Source: DATGKD01 sp035294855
Lineage (GTDB): Bacteria > Actinomycetota > Acidimicrobiia > Acidimicrobiales > UBA8190
DNA length: 7,001 nt
Assembly (NCBI GenBank): GCA_035294855.1
Contig: DATGKD010000154.1
Coordinates: 1 to 7,001 of the forward strand
Direction: 5' to 3'
Position numbers and translations under genes: made by a program. Positions 1 through 5,994 of this stretch are shown here, piece by piece. Positions within the stretch are counted from its first letter, which is position 1; every line of letters begins with the position of its first letter. The notes under the pieces were generated by a model. The model did not search any database. It saw only the letters and a list, made by a program, of their open reading frames with translations, and was not told where the DNA came from.

Positions 1-2107
1 CCGTCTTGTGGCGAGCCGACCCGCGCACCATCGTCGCCACCTCGCAGATGTCCACGAGGAAAACGCCGGGCAACGCGGCCACCCGCCGGAAGCGACCGGG
101 GCACGCCGGCTCGACGCGCAGCCGGTGATTGAGCCAGGGCACGACAGCAACGAGCGTAACCGGCCACTTCGCAAAAGTGAGCAATCCCAGCACGGCGGCG
201 ATGGCCGACGGGTGCGCGCGCTTCCAGAAGAGCTTGTGGTGCACCAGGGAAGAGCGGATCTCTGGGTGCCTGCGCACGACGAGCGGGAGGTCGACGAAGC
301 GTGCCGCGTTGTGCAGCGCGTCGGCGAGGGTTCCCGTGTGCACGTCGTGGTGGACGAGCGCGCCCCGGGCGAACACCGGGGTGACGCCGGCCTGCACCAT
401 CCTGAGCCCGAGGTCGGTGTCCTCCCCGCCGAAGCCGAAGCGCTCGTCGAAGCCGCCCACTGCCTCGAGGTCGGTCCGTCGGTAGAAGGCGTTGCACGTC
501 TCGAAGAACCGCACACCGTCGACTTGGAGATGACGAGCGAACGGCCGTGTGGCCAATGCGATCTGGTCGTCGGGCATCGCCGTGCGGCCGGTGACCATCC
601 GGGCCGCCCCCGATGCGAGATCCAGCGCGGCGAGCCCAGACGCCAACCAGTCAGGGTCGGGGGTGCAGTCGTCGTCGGTGAACGCCACCACCGGGGCACG
701 CGCCGCCCGCCACGCCAGGTTTCGACCGGCCGCCGGTCCACCCCGCTGCCCGCAGGTGAGCACGCGCATCGGCACCTTGCTGCGCCTCGCCAGCGCGCCC
801 AGCACCTCCGCGGTGTCGTCGGGGGAGGCGTCGTCGACCACGACGAGCTCGAGTTCGTCGGCCGGAAGGGTCTGCGCTTCGAGTGCGGCGACGAGGCGTG
901 GGAGCAGGGCGGCCCGCCCGCGGGTCGAAACCGCGACGGACACGCGCGGGGTGGTGCCCGAGGGCGCATCGTGCACGATTTCGACGGTTGGACCCGAGGC
1001 GGTCGCGGCCGAGGTGCCGCCGGCGTTGCGCGTGGCGGGCCATGTCGGGTCGCCACGCCATGACCGCGTCGCGCCCCGACGCGTCGACCATGTCCCTTCG
1101 CGCCGCGTCTTCCGCCCATTCACACGGCCGTCGCGGGCGCCCTGCACCCGGGCCCGCAGTTGCGATCGCCAGTAGTGCGCCTCCCCGGCCCGTCCCGCCA
1201 GCCGGGCGGCGACGACACGTTCGCCGATCGCTACCGCGGAGAGTGCCCGGTACGCACCGGCGCGCACCGGGCCCTGGGTCTCATCGAGGAACCGGTGGAG
1301 GTTGGCCGCGTCGAGCTGATGCCGGCGGTCGCCGAGTCCGATCGCCCCCGAGGCGTTGCCGACGTGACGCACCACTGCCGCCGGTTCGAACCGGACTTCC
1401 CATCCGCGCCGCCGAGCGCGCCAGCACCACTCCACGTCCTCGACGTACATGAACCCACGCTCGTCGAAGCCGCCGACGTCGAGGAGCGCCTGTCGACGAA
1501 TGAGCAGCGCCGCGCCGACCGCCCAATCCACGCGCCGGGGTCGGTCGTGGTGCCACGCCCCTTCCAGGGCCAGGTCCTCGAGACGCCGCGTGGGCAGCCA
1601 GCTGCGCCCGCCGACGGCGTCGAGGAGCGCCAGCCCGACCGACGGAAACGGGTGGGTCGAATGTTCGACGGACCCGTCCGGTCGGAGGAGACGCGGAGCC
1701 ACCGCCGCGGCACGCTCGTGTCGCTCGGCAGCCGACACCAGTGCGCCGATGGCACCGGGCTCGGGCCAGGCGTCGGAGTTGAGGGCGAAGAACCACGGGG
1801 CATCGGACCGCTCGACCAGCCGGTTGACACCCGCGGCGAATCCGACGTTGCCGGGGGCGACTTCGACCTTCGCCTCCGGCACGGCCGCGTCGAGGAGCTC
1901 GGGTGTGCCGTCGGTGGAAGCGTTGTCGTGGACGAGGATGCGCACGTCGCAGCCCTGATCGGTGTCGAGCAGCCTTCGCAGGGCGGTCGCGGTGAGCTCC
2001 GCGGTATTCCACGTGACGACGCCCACATCGACCCGGGGTCGCAGCGGTTGTCGTGCGCTCGCCATGTCCGGATCGCTTGCCGCGCTGACCGCGTTCACCG
2101 TGCTCAC
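1..2107 (-). CDS. Tandem-domain family 2 glycosyltransferase (two GT2 domains), C-terminus beyond the left edge
   Basis: Predicted cytoplasmic or membrane-associated enzyme transferring sugars from nucleotide-sugar donors onto a growing surface glycan. One frame stays open from the start to the window edge (702 codons). Domain 1, about residues 26-300, starts VDVGVVTWN, has an N-S-D metal-site triad at 110-112 and the GGFDE...VEDVEWCW acceptor/base motif with E223-D224; it resembles rhamnosyltransferase-type GT2 enzymes. Domain 2, from about residue 387 (PRVSVAVSTRGR), has D-D-D at 478-480 and GGFDERFGFGGEDTDLGLR with E562-D563. A hydrophobic stretch at about 634-659 is a likely membrane segment. 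The chosen GTG at 2107 overlaps the upstream stop as GTGA; an in-frame ATG at 2065 is an alternative and would remove 14 residues. The linker at about residues 324-372 is Arg/Trp/Thr-rich and odd: a pair of compensating frameshifts, or two genes, cannot be excluded. The sugar specificities are unknown. Confidence 0.85.
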   Translation of the reverse strand, partial: MSTVNAVSAASDPDMASARQPLRPRVDVGVVTWNTAELTATALRRLLDTDQGCDVRILVHDNASTDGTPELLDAAVPEAKVEVAPGNVGFAAGVNRLVERSDAPWFFALNSDAWPEPGAIGALVSAAERHERAAAVAPRLLRPDGSVEHSTHPFPSVGLALLDAVGGRSWLPTRRLEDLALEGAWHHDRPRRVDWAVGAALLIRRQALLDVGGFDERGFMYVEDVEWCWRARRRGWEVRFEPAAVVRHVGNASGAIGLGDRRHQLDAANLHRFLDETQGPVRAGAYRALSAVAIGERVVAARLAGRAGEAHYWRSQLRARVQGARDGRVNGRKTRREGTWSTRRGATRSWRGDPTWPATRNAGGTSAATASGPTVEIVHDAPSGTTPRVSVAVSTRGRAALLPRLVAALEAQTLPADELELVVVDDASPDDTAEVLGALARRSKVPMRVLTCGQRGGPAAGRNLAWRAARAPVVAFTDDDCTPDPDWLASGLAALDLASGAARMVTGRTAMPDDQIALATRPFARHLQVDGVRFFETCNAFYRRTDLEAVGGFDERFGFGGEDTDLGLRMVQAGVTPVFARGALVHHDVHTGTLADALHNAARFVDLPLVVRRHPEIRSSLVHHKLFWKRAHPSAIAAVLGLLTFAKWPVTLVAVVPWLNHRLRVEPACPGRFRRVAALPGVFLVDICEVATMVRGSARHKT
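2104..2107 (-). promoter_or_regulatory. GTGA stop/start overlap (GT2-methyltransferase-like gene to tandem GT2 gene)
   Basis: A GTG at 2107-2105 overlaps the TGA at 2106-2104 and is in frame with the tandem glycosyltransferase, giving an N-terminus MSTVNAVSAASDP. No clear Shine-Dalgarno sequence precedes it, so coupling would have to supply initiation. ATG 2065 or GTG 2098 remain possible starts. Confidence 0.5.
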
Positions 2108-3711
2108 CAGCGCGGATCGGGGTACCACGCCCGCTTGGCGGGCAGGGCCCTTCCGCGGAACCGCCGCACCGCCGCGGCCACCGGGTTCCGTGGCCGGCCA
2201 GACCCGGGGCGGTACGCCACCAGGTGGTGCCCGCCGAGCCGGCGGTACCGGACGAGTCCCGAGCCGGCGCGTTCGAACAGCCCCTCGACGGTCGCGGTGC
2301 CGCCGTGAGCTCGCTCGGTCACCCGCACGATCACGAGAGACGCCCGGGCCTCGAGCGCGTCGAGGGTCGGGCCGTCGGGTGCCGAACCGTCCTCGGCGCA
2401 CGCGTACGCCGCGTCGAAGGTTCCCGGCACCGATTGGACGGGTCCGTCATGGACCGACGAGGCGAGCCCGCGTCGTTCGAGCCGCCAACGGAGGTAGGAG
2501 GACGCGCCCTCGGACAAGCCCGCGAAGGAGACGTCGTAGCCATCGGAGAGCAGGCGCAGACCGTTCGATCCGGGACGCACCTCGTCGCCGACGTCGAGGA
2601 CGCGTGCGCCTTTGGGCACGAGGGAGCGCATCTCGGCCAGCCCGCGGGCCGCCCACCGCTCGGCGTCGACGCGGTCGGCGTCGGACGGCGCGCCGAGGGA
2701 CGTCGCCGGTGCGATTTCCCCCGGCCCGGTCGATTCGCCGTGGGTCTGGTGTCGGTACTGTCGCCGCTCGTCCGCCTCGGCGGCGAGCACCCAACCGGTG
2801 ACGAAGTCACCGGTGAGCCGGGCGTAGTACCAGGCGTCCGCACGCGCTTCGAGTTCACGGCGCAGGCGCCTCGTGCGGCCGGGGCCTTCGTCCCCCTGGG
2901 CTTCGGGGACGAGCTCGACCAGCCACGGCCACGGCAGCCACCAGGGAGCCCGACGTCGGTTCAAGATCCGCTCGAGGAAGAACGGCTCGAACCCGGGGTG
3001 CTTCTTCGTCATGAGGTATTCACCCTCGCCCACGAGCGAGAAGCGGCGCCTCAGGGCGTCCCACGTGTAGTGGTGGAGATGCTCGGCGCGGGCTGCCGGC
3101 TGGTAGCGGATTCGAAGGCCCTTGTGGTGGAGGCGCAATCCGAGGTCGGTGTCCTCGTATCCGAAGCCGAATTCCTCGTCGAAGCCGCCGACGTCGAGGA
3201 AGAAGCTGCGCTTGAGCGAGATGTTGCTCGAGTAGAAGCGGCCGAACCCCGCGTCGTCGACCGCCTCGGCGGGATAGTCGAACTGGGTGCGCGACCAGTC
3301 GAGCCAACGCTCGAGGCGGCCGCGGCGCACGTCGGGGTGCCAGTCGATGTGGCCGAGGACGGCGACCTCGGCTTCGGGATGGCGCGCGTGCTCACCGACG
3401 TGGTGGGCCACGAGGTCGGGACCCGGAATGGTGTCGTCGCCCAGCAGCAGCACGATCGGGCGGGTGGCGGCCCGCGCTCCCGCGTTGCGGCGCGGGCCGG
3501 GACCACGGTCGGGCTTCACCACCACGCGCACGTCACCGAGGCCTGCCGGGGGTTCGTCACGGCTGTCGACGGCGAGCACGGTCTCGAATCCCGACACGCT
3601 CTGTCGGGCGAGGCCCCGCAAGGTCATCTGGAGCATCTCCCAGCGTTCCCAGCCAGGACCGCTCGGGATCACGACGGAGACGTCCGCCGCGCTGAGGTGC
3701 GGGTCGCTCAT
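2104..3711 (-). CDS. Family 2 glycosyltransferase fused to a degenerate SAM-methyltransferase-like domain
   Basis: A 535-residue protein. The N-terminal GT2 domain (about 10-240) begins VSVVIPSGPGW. It has a G-D-D triad at 91-93 in place of the usual DxD, the N-terminal-region motif GPGPRRNAGAR at 70-80, and SSNISLKRSFFLDVGGFDEE followed by GYEDTDLGLRL, with E186-D187 as likely catalytic-base/acceptor residues. A Trp-rich stretch at 257-266 and a helical segment at 280-320 follow. Residues about 350-505 look like a Rossmann methyltransferase: strand VLDVG at 371-375, GYDVSFAGLSEGASSYLRWR at 391-410, FDAAYAC at 432-438 and a final HHLVAYRPG. The glycine-rich SAM loop is not canonical, so activity is doubtful. 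The tail is basic. The ATG at 3711 overlaps the stop of the ATPase gene as ATGA; longer in-frame upstream starts would only extend into that gene. Its role is presumably glycan elongation or capping; this is inferred from context. Confidence 0.92.
   Translation of the reverse strand: MSDPHLSAADVSVVIPSGPGWERWEMLQMTLRGLARQSVSGFETVLAVDSRDEPPAGLGDVRVVVKPDRGPGPRRNAGARAATRPIVLLLGDDTIPGPDLVAHHVGEHARHPEAEVAVLGHIDWHPDVRRGRLERWLDWSRTQFDYPAEAVDDAGFGRFYSSNISLKRSFFLDVGGFDEEFGFGYEDTDLGLRLHHKGLRIRYQPAARAEHLHHYTWDALRRRFSLVGEGEYLMTKKHPGFEPFFLERILNRRRAPWWLPWPWLVELVPEAQGDEGPGRTRRLRRELEARADAWYYARLTGDFVTGWVLAAEADERRQYRHQTHGESTGPGEIAPATSLGAPSDADRVDAERWAARGLAEMRSLVPKGARVLDVGDEVRPGSNGLRLLSDGYDVSFAGLSEGASSYLRWRLERRGLASSVHDGPVQSVPGTFDAAYACAEDGSAPDGPTLDALEARASLVIVRVTERAHGGTATVEGLFERAGSGLVRYRRLGGHHLVAYRPGSGRPRNPVAAAVRRFRGRALPAKRAWYPDPRW
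3708..3711 (-). promoter_or_regulatory. ATGA stop/start overlap (ATPase to GT2-methyltransferase-like gene)
   Basis: The ATG of the downstream gene (3711-3709) and the TGA of the ATPase gene (3710-3708) share bases. This arrangement typically allows translational coupling by termination-reinitiation, and it fixes the start of the downstream gene. Confidence 0.8.
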
Positions 3712-4949
3712 CGAGGCAGGCGTTGCAACTCCGCGGCCCGTGCCTCGTGCGACGTCGCGCCGATCGCCGGCTCCCGGCCCATGCGAGCCTCGAGGTCGGC
3801 GAGGCCGCCCACGGTCGAGCGGCCGTCGACGAAGAACGACACCGACCGGCTCTGCGCAAGCACGGTGCGAAGGTCCGAGCGCCCCAGCCACGACAGCACG
3901 GTGTACGTGCCTGACGGAAGCTGAGCGCGGAACGACATCGTGAAGACGGCGCTCTCGCCCGCCGCGAGGGAGCCGAGCGGCTCACCGCCGCTGCTGTCCA
4001 CGTACAGCGGCGAGCTGTCGGGGGCGAGAACGGACAGCCCCACCACGGGGTCCTCGATGTCCCGGACGGCCTGGACGGTCATCCGCACCGCGACCGGTTC
4101 GCCGGCGGTCACGTGCGTGACGCTGCGGCCGTCGGTTCGCACGAGCTCCACCAGTTCGATCCTGGCGAAGCCAGGCTCGAACACCGACCCGGACGCGTGG
4201 TCGATCTGGGTCTCGGTCTCTTCGCTCAACAGCTCGTGGAACCGGGAGATCGCCTGAGCCGGCTCACCGAGGAAGTGCGGGCGGCCGTCGTGGAGGAGCA
4301 GCACCCGCTGGCAGAAGCGGACGACGCCTCCCATGTTGTGGGTGATGACGACGATCGTCGTGCCCGCCTGCAGGATGTTGGCCATCTTCTCGAAGCACTT
4401 CATCTGGAAGGCGAGGTCGCCGACGGCCAGGACCTCGTCGACCAGGAGCACCGACGGGTCGGAGTGGACCGCCACCGCGAACCCGAGGCGGACGTACATG
4501 CCCGACGAATAGAACTTGACCGGCGTGTCGATGAACTCTTCGATCTCGGCGAACGCGATGATCTCGTCGAGGCGCCGGTCGATCTCCGCCCGGGTGAGGC
4601 CGAGCATGGTGCCGTTGACGTAGATGTTCTCCCGGCCGGTCAGCTCGCGGTGGAAGCCCACGCCCACGGCGATGAGGGGTGCCACCCGGCCCCACACGCG
4701 GACCGATCCCTCCGACGGCGCGGTGATCCCGGCCATGAGCGACATCAGGGTCGTCTTCCCGGAGCCGTTGCGCCCGATCACGCCGAGCGACTGGCCTTGT
4801 TCGATGTCGAGGTCGACGTCTCGGACGGCCCACAGCTTGTTCCGGCGGGTCCGCGGCCGGAAGTGCAGCGCGGACGTGATCAACATCGGCGTGTCGTCGT
4901 ACTTCGTGTAGCGCTTGCCGGCGTTTCGGATCTCGATCGCTTTGCCCAT
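3708..4949 (-). CDS. wzt: Polysaccharide ABC exporter ATP-binding protein (Wzt-type) with C-terminal domain
   Basis: Cytoplasmic ATPase of the two-component exporter that moves lipid-linked polysaccharide across the inner membrane; it pairs with the permease encoded just upstream. In the 413 residues I see the nucleotide-binding domain (about 5-245): Walker A GRNGSGKTT at 59-67, the GVGFHRELTGRENIYVNG segment characteristic of this subfamily at 96-113, the signature YSSGM at 147-151, Walker B LLVDE at 168-172 and the H-loop THN at 203-205. All key ATPase residues are present. A C-terminal region of about 165 residues is strand-rich (about 260-375) and resembles Wzt C-terminal cargo-binding domains in length and position; the sequence similarity itself is not obvious to me. 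The start is ATG 4949, which gives the usual N-terminus of the family; the Shine-Dalgarno sequence upstream is weak. The 19-nt gap from the permease and the 4-nt overlap with the next gene indicate an operon. Confidence 0.95.
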   Translation of the reverse strand: MGKAIEIRNAGKRYTKYDDTPMLITSALHFRPRTRRNKLWAVRDVDLDIEQGQSLGVIGRNGSGKTTLMSLMAGITAPSEGSVRVWGRVAPLIAVGVGFHRELTGRENIYVNGTMLGLTRAEIDRRLDEIIAFAEIEEFIDTPVKFYSSGMYVRLGFAVAVHSDPSVLLVDEVLAVGDLAFQMKCFEKMANILQAGTTIVVITHNMGGVVRFCQRVLLLHDGRPHFLGEPAQAISRFHELLSEETETQIDHASGSVFEPGFARIELVELVRTDGRSVTHVTAGEPVAVRMTVQAVRDIEDPVVGLSVLAPDSSPLYVDSSGGEPLGSLAAGESAVFTMSFRAQLPSGTYTVLSWLGRSDLRTVLAQSRSVSFFVDGRSTVGGLADLEARMGREPAIGATSHEARAAELQRLPR

Positions 4950-4968
4950 GTCGGTTCTCAGGGTCGGC

Positions 4969-5847
4969 TCAGAGGAGGTCGGCGAAGACGCGGTCGTAGC
5001 GGCTCTGGAGCACGAGGCCTCCGGCGATGAGCGCCACCGTCCAGGCGATCGCCACGACCACGGCAGCGAGGATCGGGCCGGTCGTGCCCACCGTGGCGGC
5101 GCGGAACAGGTCGAGCACCCCCGTCAGGGGATTGCCATCGATGAAGAGCCCGAGCTTTCTCGGAGCGGCGTCGGGCGGATAGATGATCGGCGACACGTAG
5201 AACCACAGAAGGATGGCGGCCGAGACCAGATATCTGACGTCCCGGAAGTAGACGTGCAGCGCGGACGTCACGAGCGAGAACCCGATGGCGAGCAGCACGA
5301 GGAGGCCGGCCGCCGGGACGAGCAAGAGGATCTGCGGACCGAGGTCGACGCCCATGAGCGGGCAGATCCCCACCACGATGACGATCGTGATGACGAGCGC
5401 GTAGACGTTCGTGATGCCCTGCGCGAGCGGCATCACCGCCCGGGGGAAGTAGACCCGGCTCGAAAGGTCGGTCCCGTCCACGATCGCCGTGGCGCCTCCG
5501 CTCAACGTGGCGCTGAAGTAGGTCCAGGCCACCATGCCGGTGAGGACGAAGACCGGGTAGTGGTGGGTGAACTGGACCCGCACGACGCGGGAGAAGATCA
5601 CCGCCAGCACGGCCGACTGGAGCAGCGGCAGGGCGAGCGCCCACAGCATCCCGAAGGACGCTCGCCGGTACCGGACGTGGAATTCCTTGCGCGCCAGGAT
5701 GACGAGCAGGTCCCGGACGGCCCACACCTGCCGGAGGAGGGTCACCACCGGCGTCCGCTCGCCCTGGAGGTCGATCGAGGGCACGGCGTCCCGGACAGGC
5801 GTGGGCGCGGCCGCGGGAGCCCCGGTGGCCGGGGCCACGGACGTCAC
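4969..5847 (-). CDS. wzm: Polysaccharide ABC exporter permease (Wzm-type, ABC-2 family)
   Basis: Inner-membrane half of the ABC exporter; it would form a dimer with the adjacent ATPase to export lipid-linked glycan. The 292 residues have a Pro/Ala-rich cytoplasmic N-terminus (1-35), then the typical interfacial helix RDLLVILARKEFHVRYRRAS at 45-64, and about six hydrophobic segments: roughly 66-88, 97-120, 147-167, 171-194, 206-224 and 258-282. ABC-2-type features include FGMLWALALPLLQ at 65-77, SSRVYFPRAVMPLAQ at 129-143, HVYFRDVRYLVSA at 198-210 and FYVSPIIYPPDAAP at 216-229. Length is normal for the family. The GTG start at 5847 is preceded by AGGG at 5860-5857 with a 9-nt spacer; the frame remains open further upstream, but that extension lies antisense to the divergent glycosyltransferase gene and lacks permease-like sequence. 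It is the first gene of the leftward operon. Confidence 0.93.
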   Translation of the reverse strand: MTSVAPATGAPAAAPTPVRDAVPSIDLQGERTPVVTLLRQVWAVRDLLVILARKEFHVRYRRASFGMLWALALPLLQSAVLAVIFSRVVRVQFTHHYPVFVLTGMVAWTYFSATLSGGATAIVDGTDLSSRVYFPRAVMPLAQGITNVYALVITIVIVVGICPLMGVDLGPQILLLVPAAGLLVLLAIGFSLVTSALHVYFRDVRYLVSAAILLWFYVSPIIYPPDAAPRKLGLFIDGNPLTGVLDLFRAATVGTTGPILAAVVVAIAWTVALIAGGLVLQSRYDRVFADLL

Positions 5848-5879
5848 GAGGAAAAGCCCTGGTGGGCGGCGGTGAACAT
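5844..5879 (-). other. Possible 11-codon leader ORF overlapping the permease start
   Basis: On the minus strand an ATG at 5879 opens a short frame encoding MFTAAHQGFSS. Its TGA at 5846-5844 overlaps the permease GTG start (5847-5845) as GTGA. It lacks a strong ribosome-binding site. It could couple translation to the permease gene, but a frame this short may be chance. Confidence 0.2.
5857..5860 (-). promoter_or_regulatory. wzm: Ribosome-binding site candidate for the permease gene
   Basis: On the minus strand AGGG lies 9 nt upstream of GTG 5847. It supports this GTG as the start of the permease gene over the alternatives. Confidence 0.45.
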
Positions 5880-5946
5880 GACGCTTCGGTAACGATTTCG
5901 GAGGCCCGAACTCACTGTTTGGCCAGGACTTTCCCGGGCGGCGGGG

Positions 5947-5962
5947 CCGGGTCATGGCCCGG
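5947..5962. repeat. Short GC-rich inverted repeat in the divergent region
   Basis: CCGGG at 5947-5951 and CCCGG at 5958-5962 pair across a 6-nt loop; an alternative pairing is GGGCC 5944-5948 with GGCCC 5956-5960. There is no trailing T-run, so it does not look like a terminator. In such GC-rich DNA a 5-bp repeat may be chance. Confidence 0.25.
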
Positions 5963-5971
5963 GTGTGAGCC

Positions 5972-5989
5972 CCGGATGCCAAGATCCGG
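5972..5989. repeat. Perfect 6-bp inverted repeat next to the glycosyltransferase start
   Basis: CCGGAT at 5972-5977 and ATCCGG at 5984-5989 are exact reverse complements separated by 6 nt. The right arm runs into the GGAG at 5988-5991 that precedes GTG 5995. In RNA a hairpin here could mask the ribosome-binding site; in DNA it could be a small operator. A related CGGATCC lies at 5998-6004, inside the gene. The repeat is plain in the sequence; any function is inference. Confidence 0.45.
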
Positions 5990-5991
5990 AG
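5988..5991 (+). promoter_or_regulatory. Ribosome-binding site candidate for the GT4 gene
   Basis: GGAG sits 3 nt before GTG 5995. The spacing is shorter than usual, but it is the best Shine-Dalgarno match near a start that gives the expected N-terminus. It partly overlaps the right arm of the 5972-5989 inverted repeat. Confidence 0.45.
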
Positions 5992-5994
5992 AAC

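Larger units (their letters stand above)
5848..5994. promoter_or_regulatory. Divergent intergenic region, promoters expected for both directions
   Basis: This 147-nt stretch separates the leftward exporter operon from the rightward glycosyltransferase gene and is the only sizeable non-coding interval, so promoters for both probably lie here. It contains several short inverted repeats and two CCCGGG hexamers. The least GC-rich part is about 5881-5935. I could not find a convincing -35/-10 pair on either strand, so no promoter position is claimed. No Rho-independent terminator-like hairpin followed by a T-run is visible. Confidence 0.5.

Noticed and set aside
651..1091. Separate 146-codon minus-strand gene
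   Set aside because: Beyond about position 1020 it becomes Arg-rich shadow sequence over the second GT2 domain. Only its first 25 or so codons look coding, and that is reported as a linker anomaly instead.
8..2308. Plus-strand open frames opposite the tandem glycosyltransferase (8-1063, 1160-2308)
   Set aside because: The minus strand shows complete GT2 motifs across this stretch; the plus-strand products resemble no protein family.
3712..3891. Sixty-residue N-terminal extension of the GT2-methyltransferase-like protein
   Set aside because: It would lie wholly within the ATPase gene and is Arg/Gly-rich without structure; ATG 3711 gives a normal GT2 N-terminus and an ATGA junction.
2224..3924. 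Long plus-strand open frame of 566 codons
   Set aside because: It is antisense to the GT2-methyltransferase-like gene and the end of the ATPase gene, which carry clear family motifs. Its own translation shows no domain; it is a by-product of GC-rich third positions.
4113..5892. Plus-strand open frames antisense to the exporter genes (4113-5030 and 4915-5892)
   Set aside because: Their translations are charged low-complexity sequence rich in Asp, Glu, His and Arg, with no motif, opposite well-supported ABC exporter genes.
5934..5994. Rho-independent terminator in the divergent region
   Set aside because: Hairpins are present but none is followed by a T-run, and no gene ends here on either strand.
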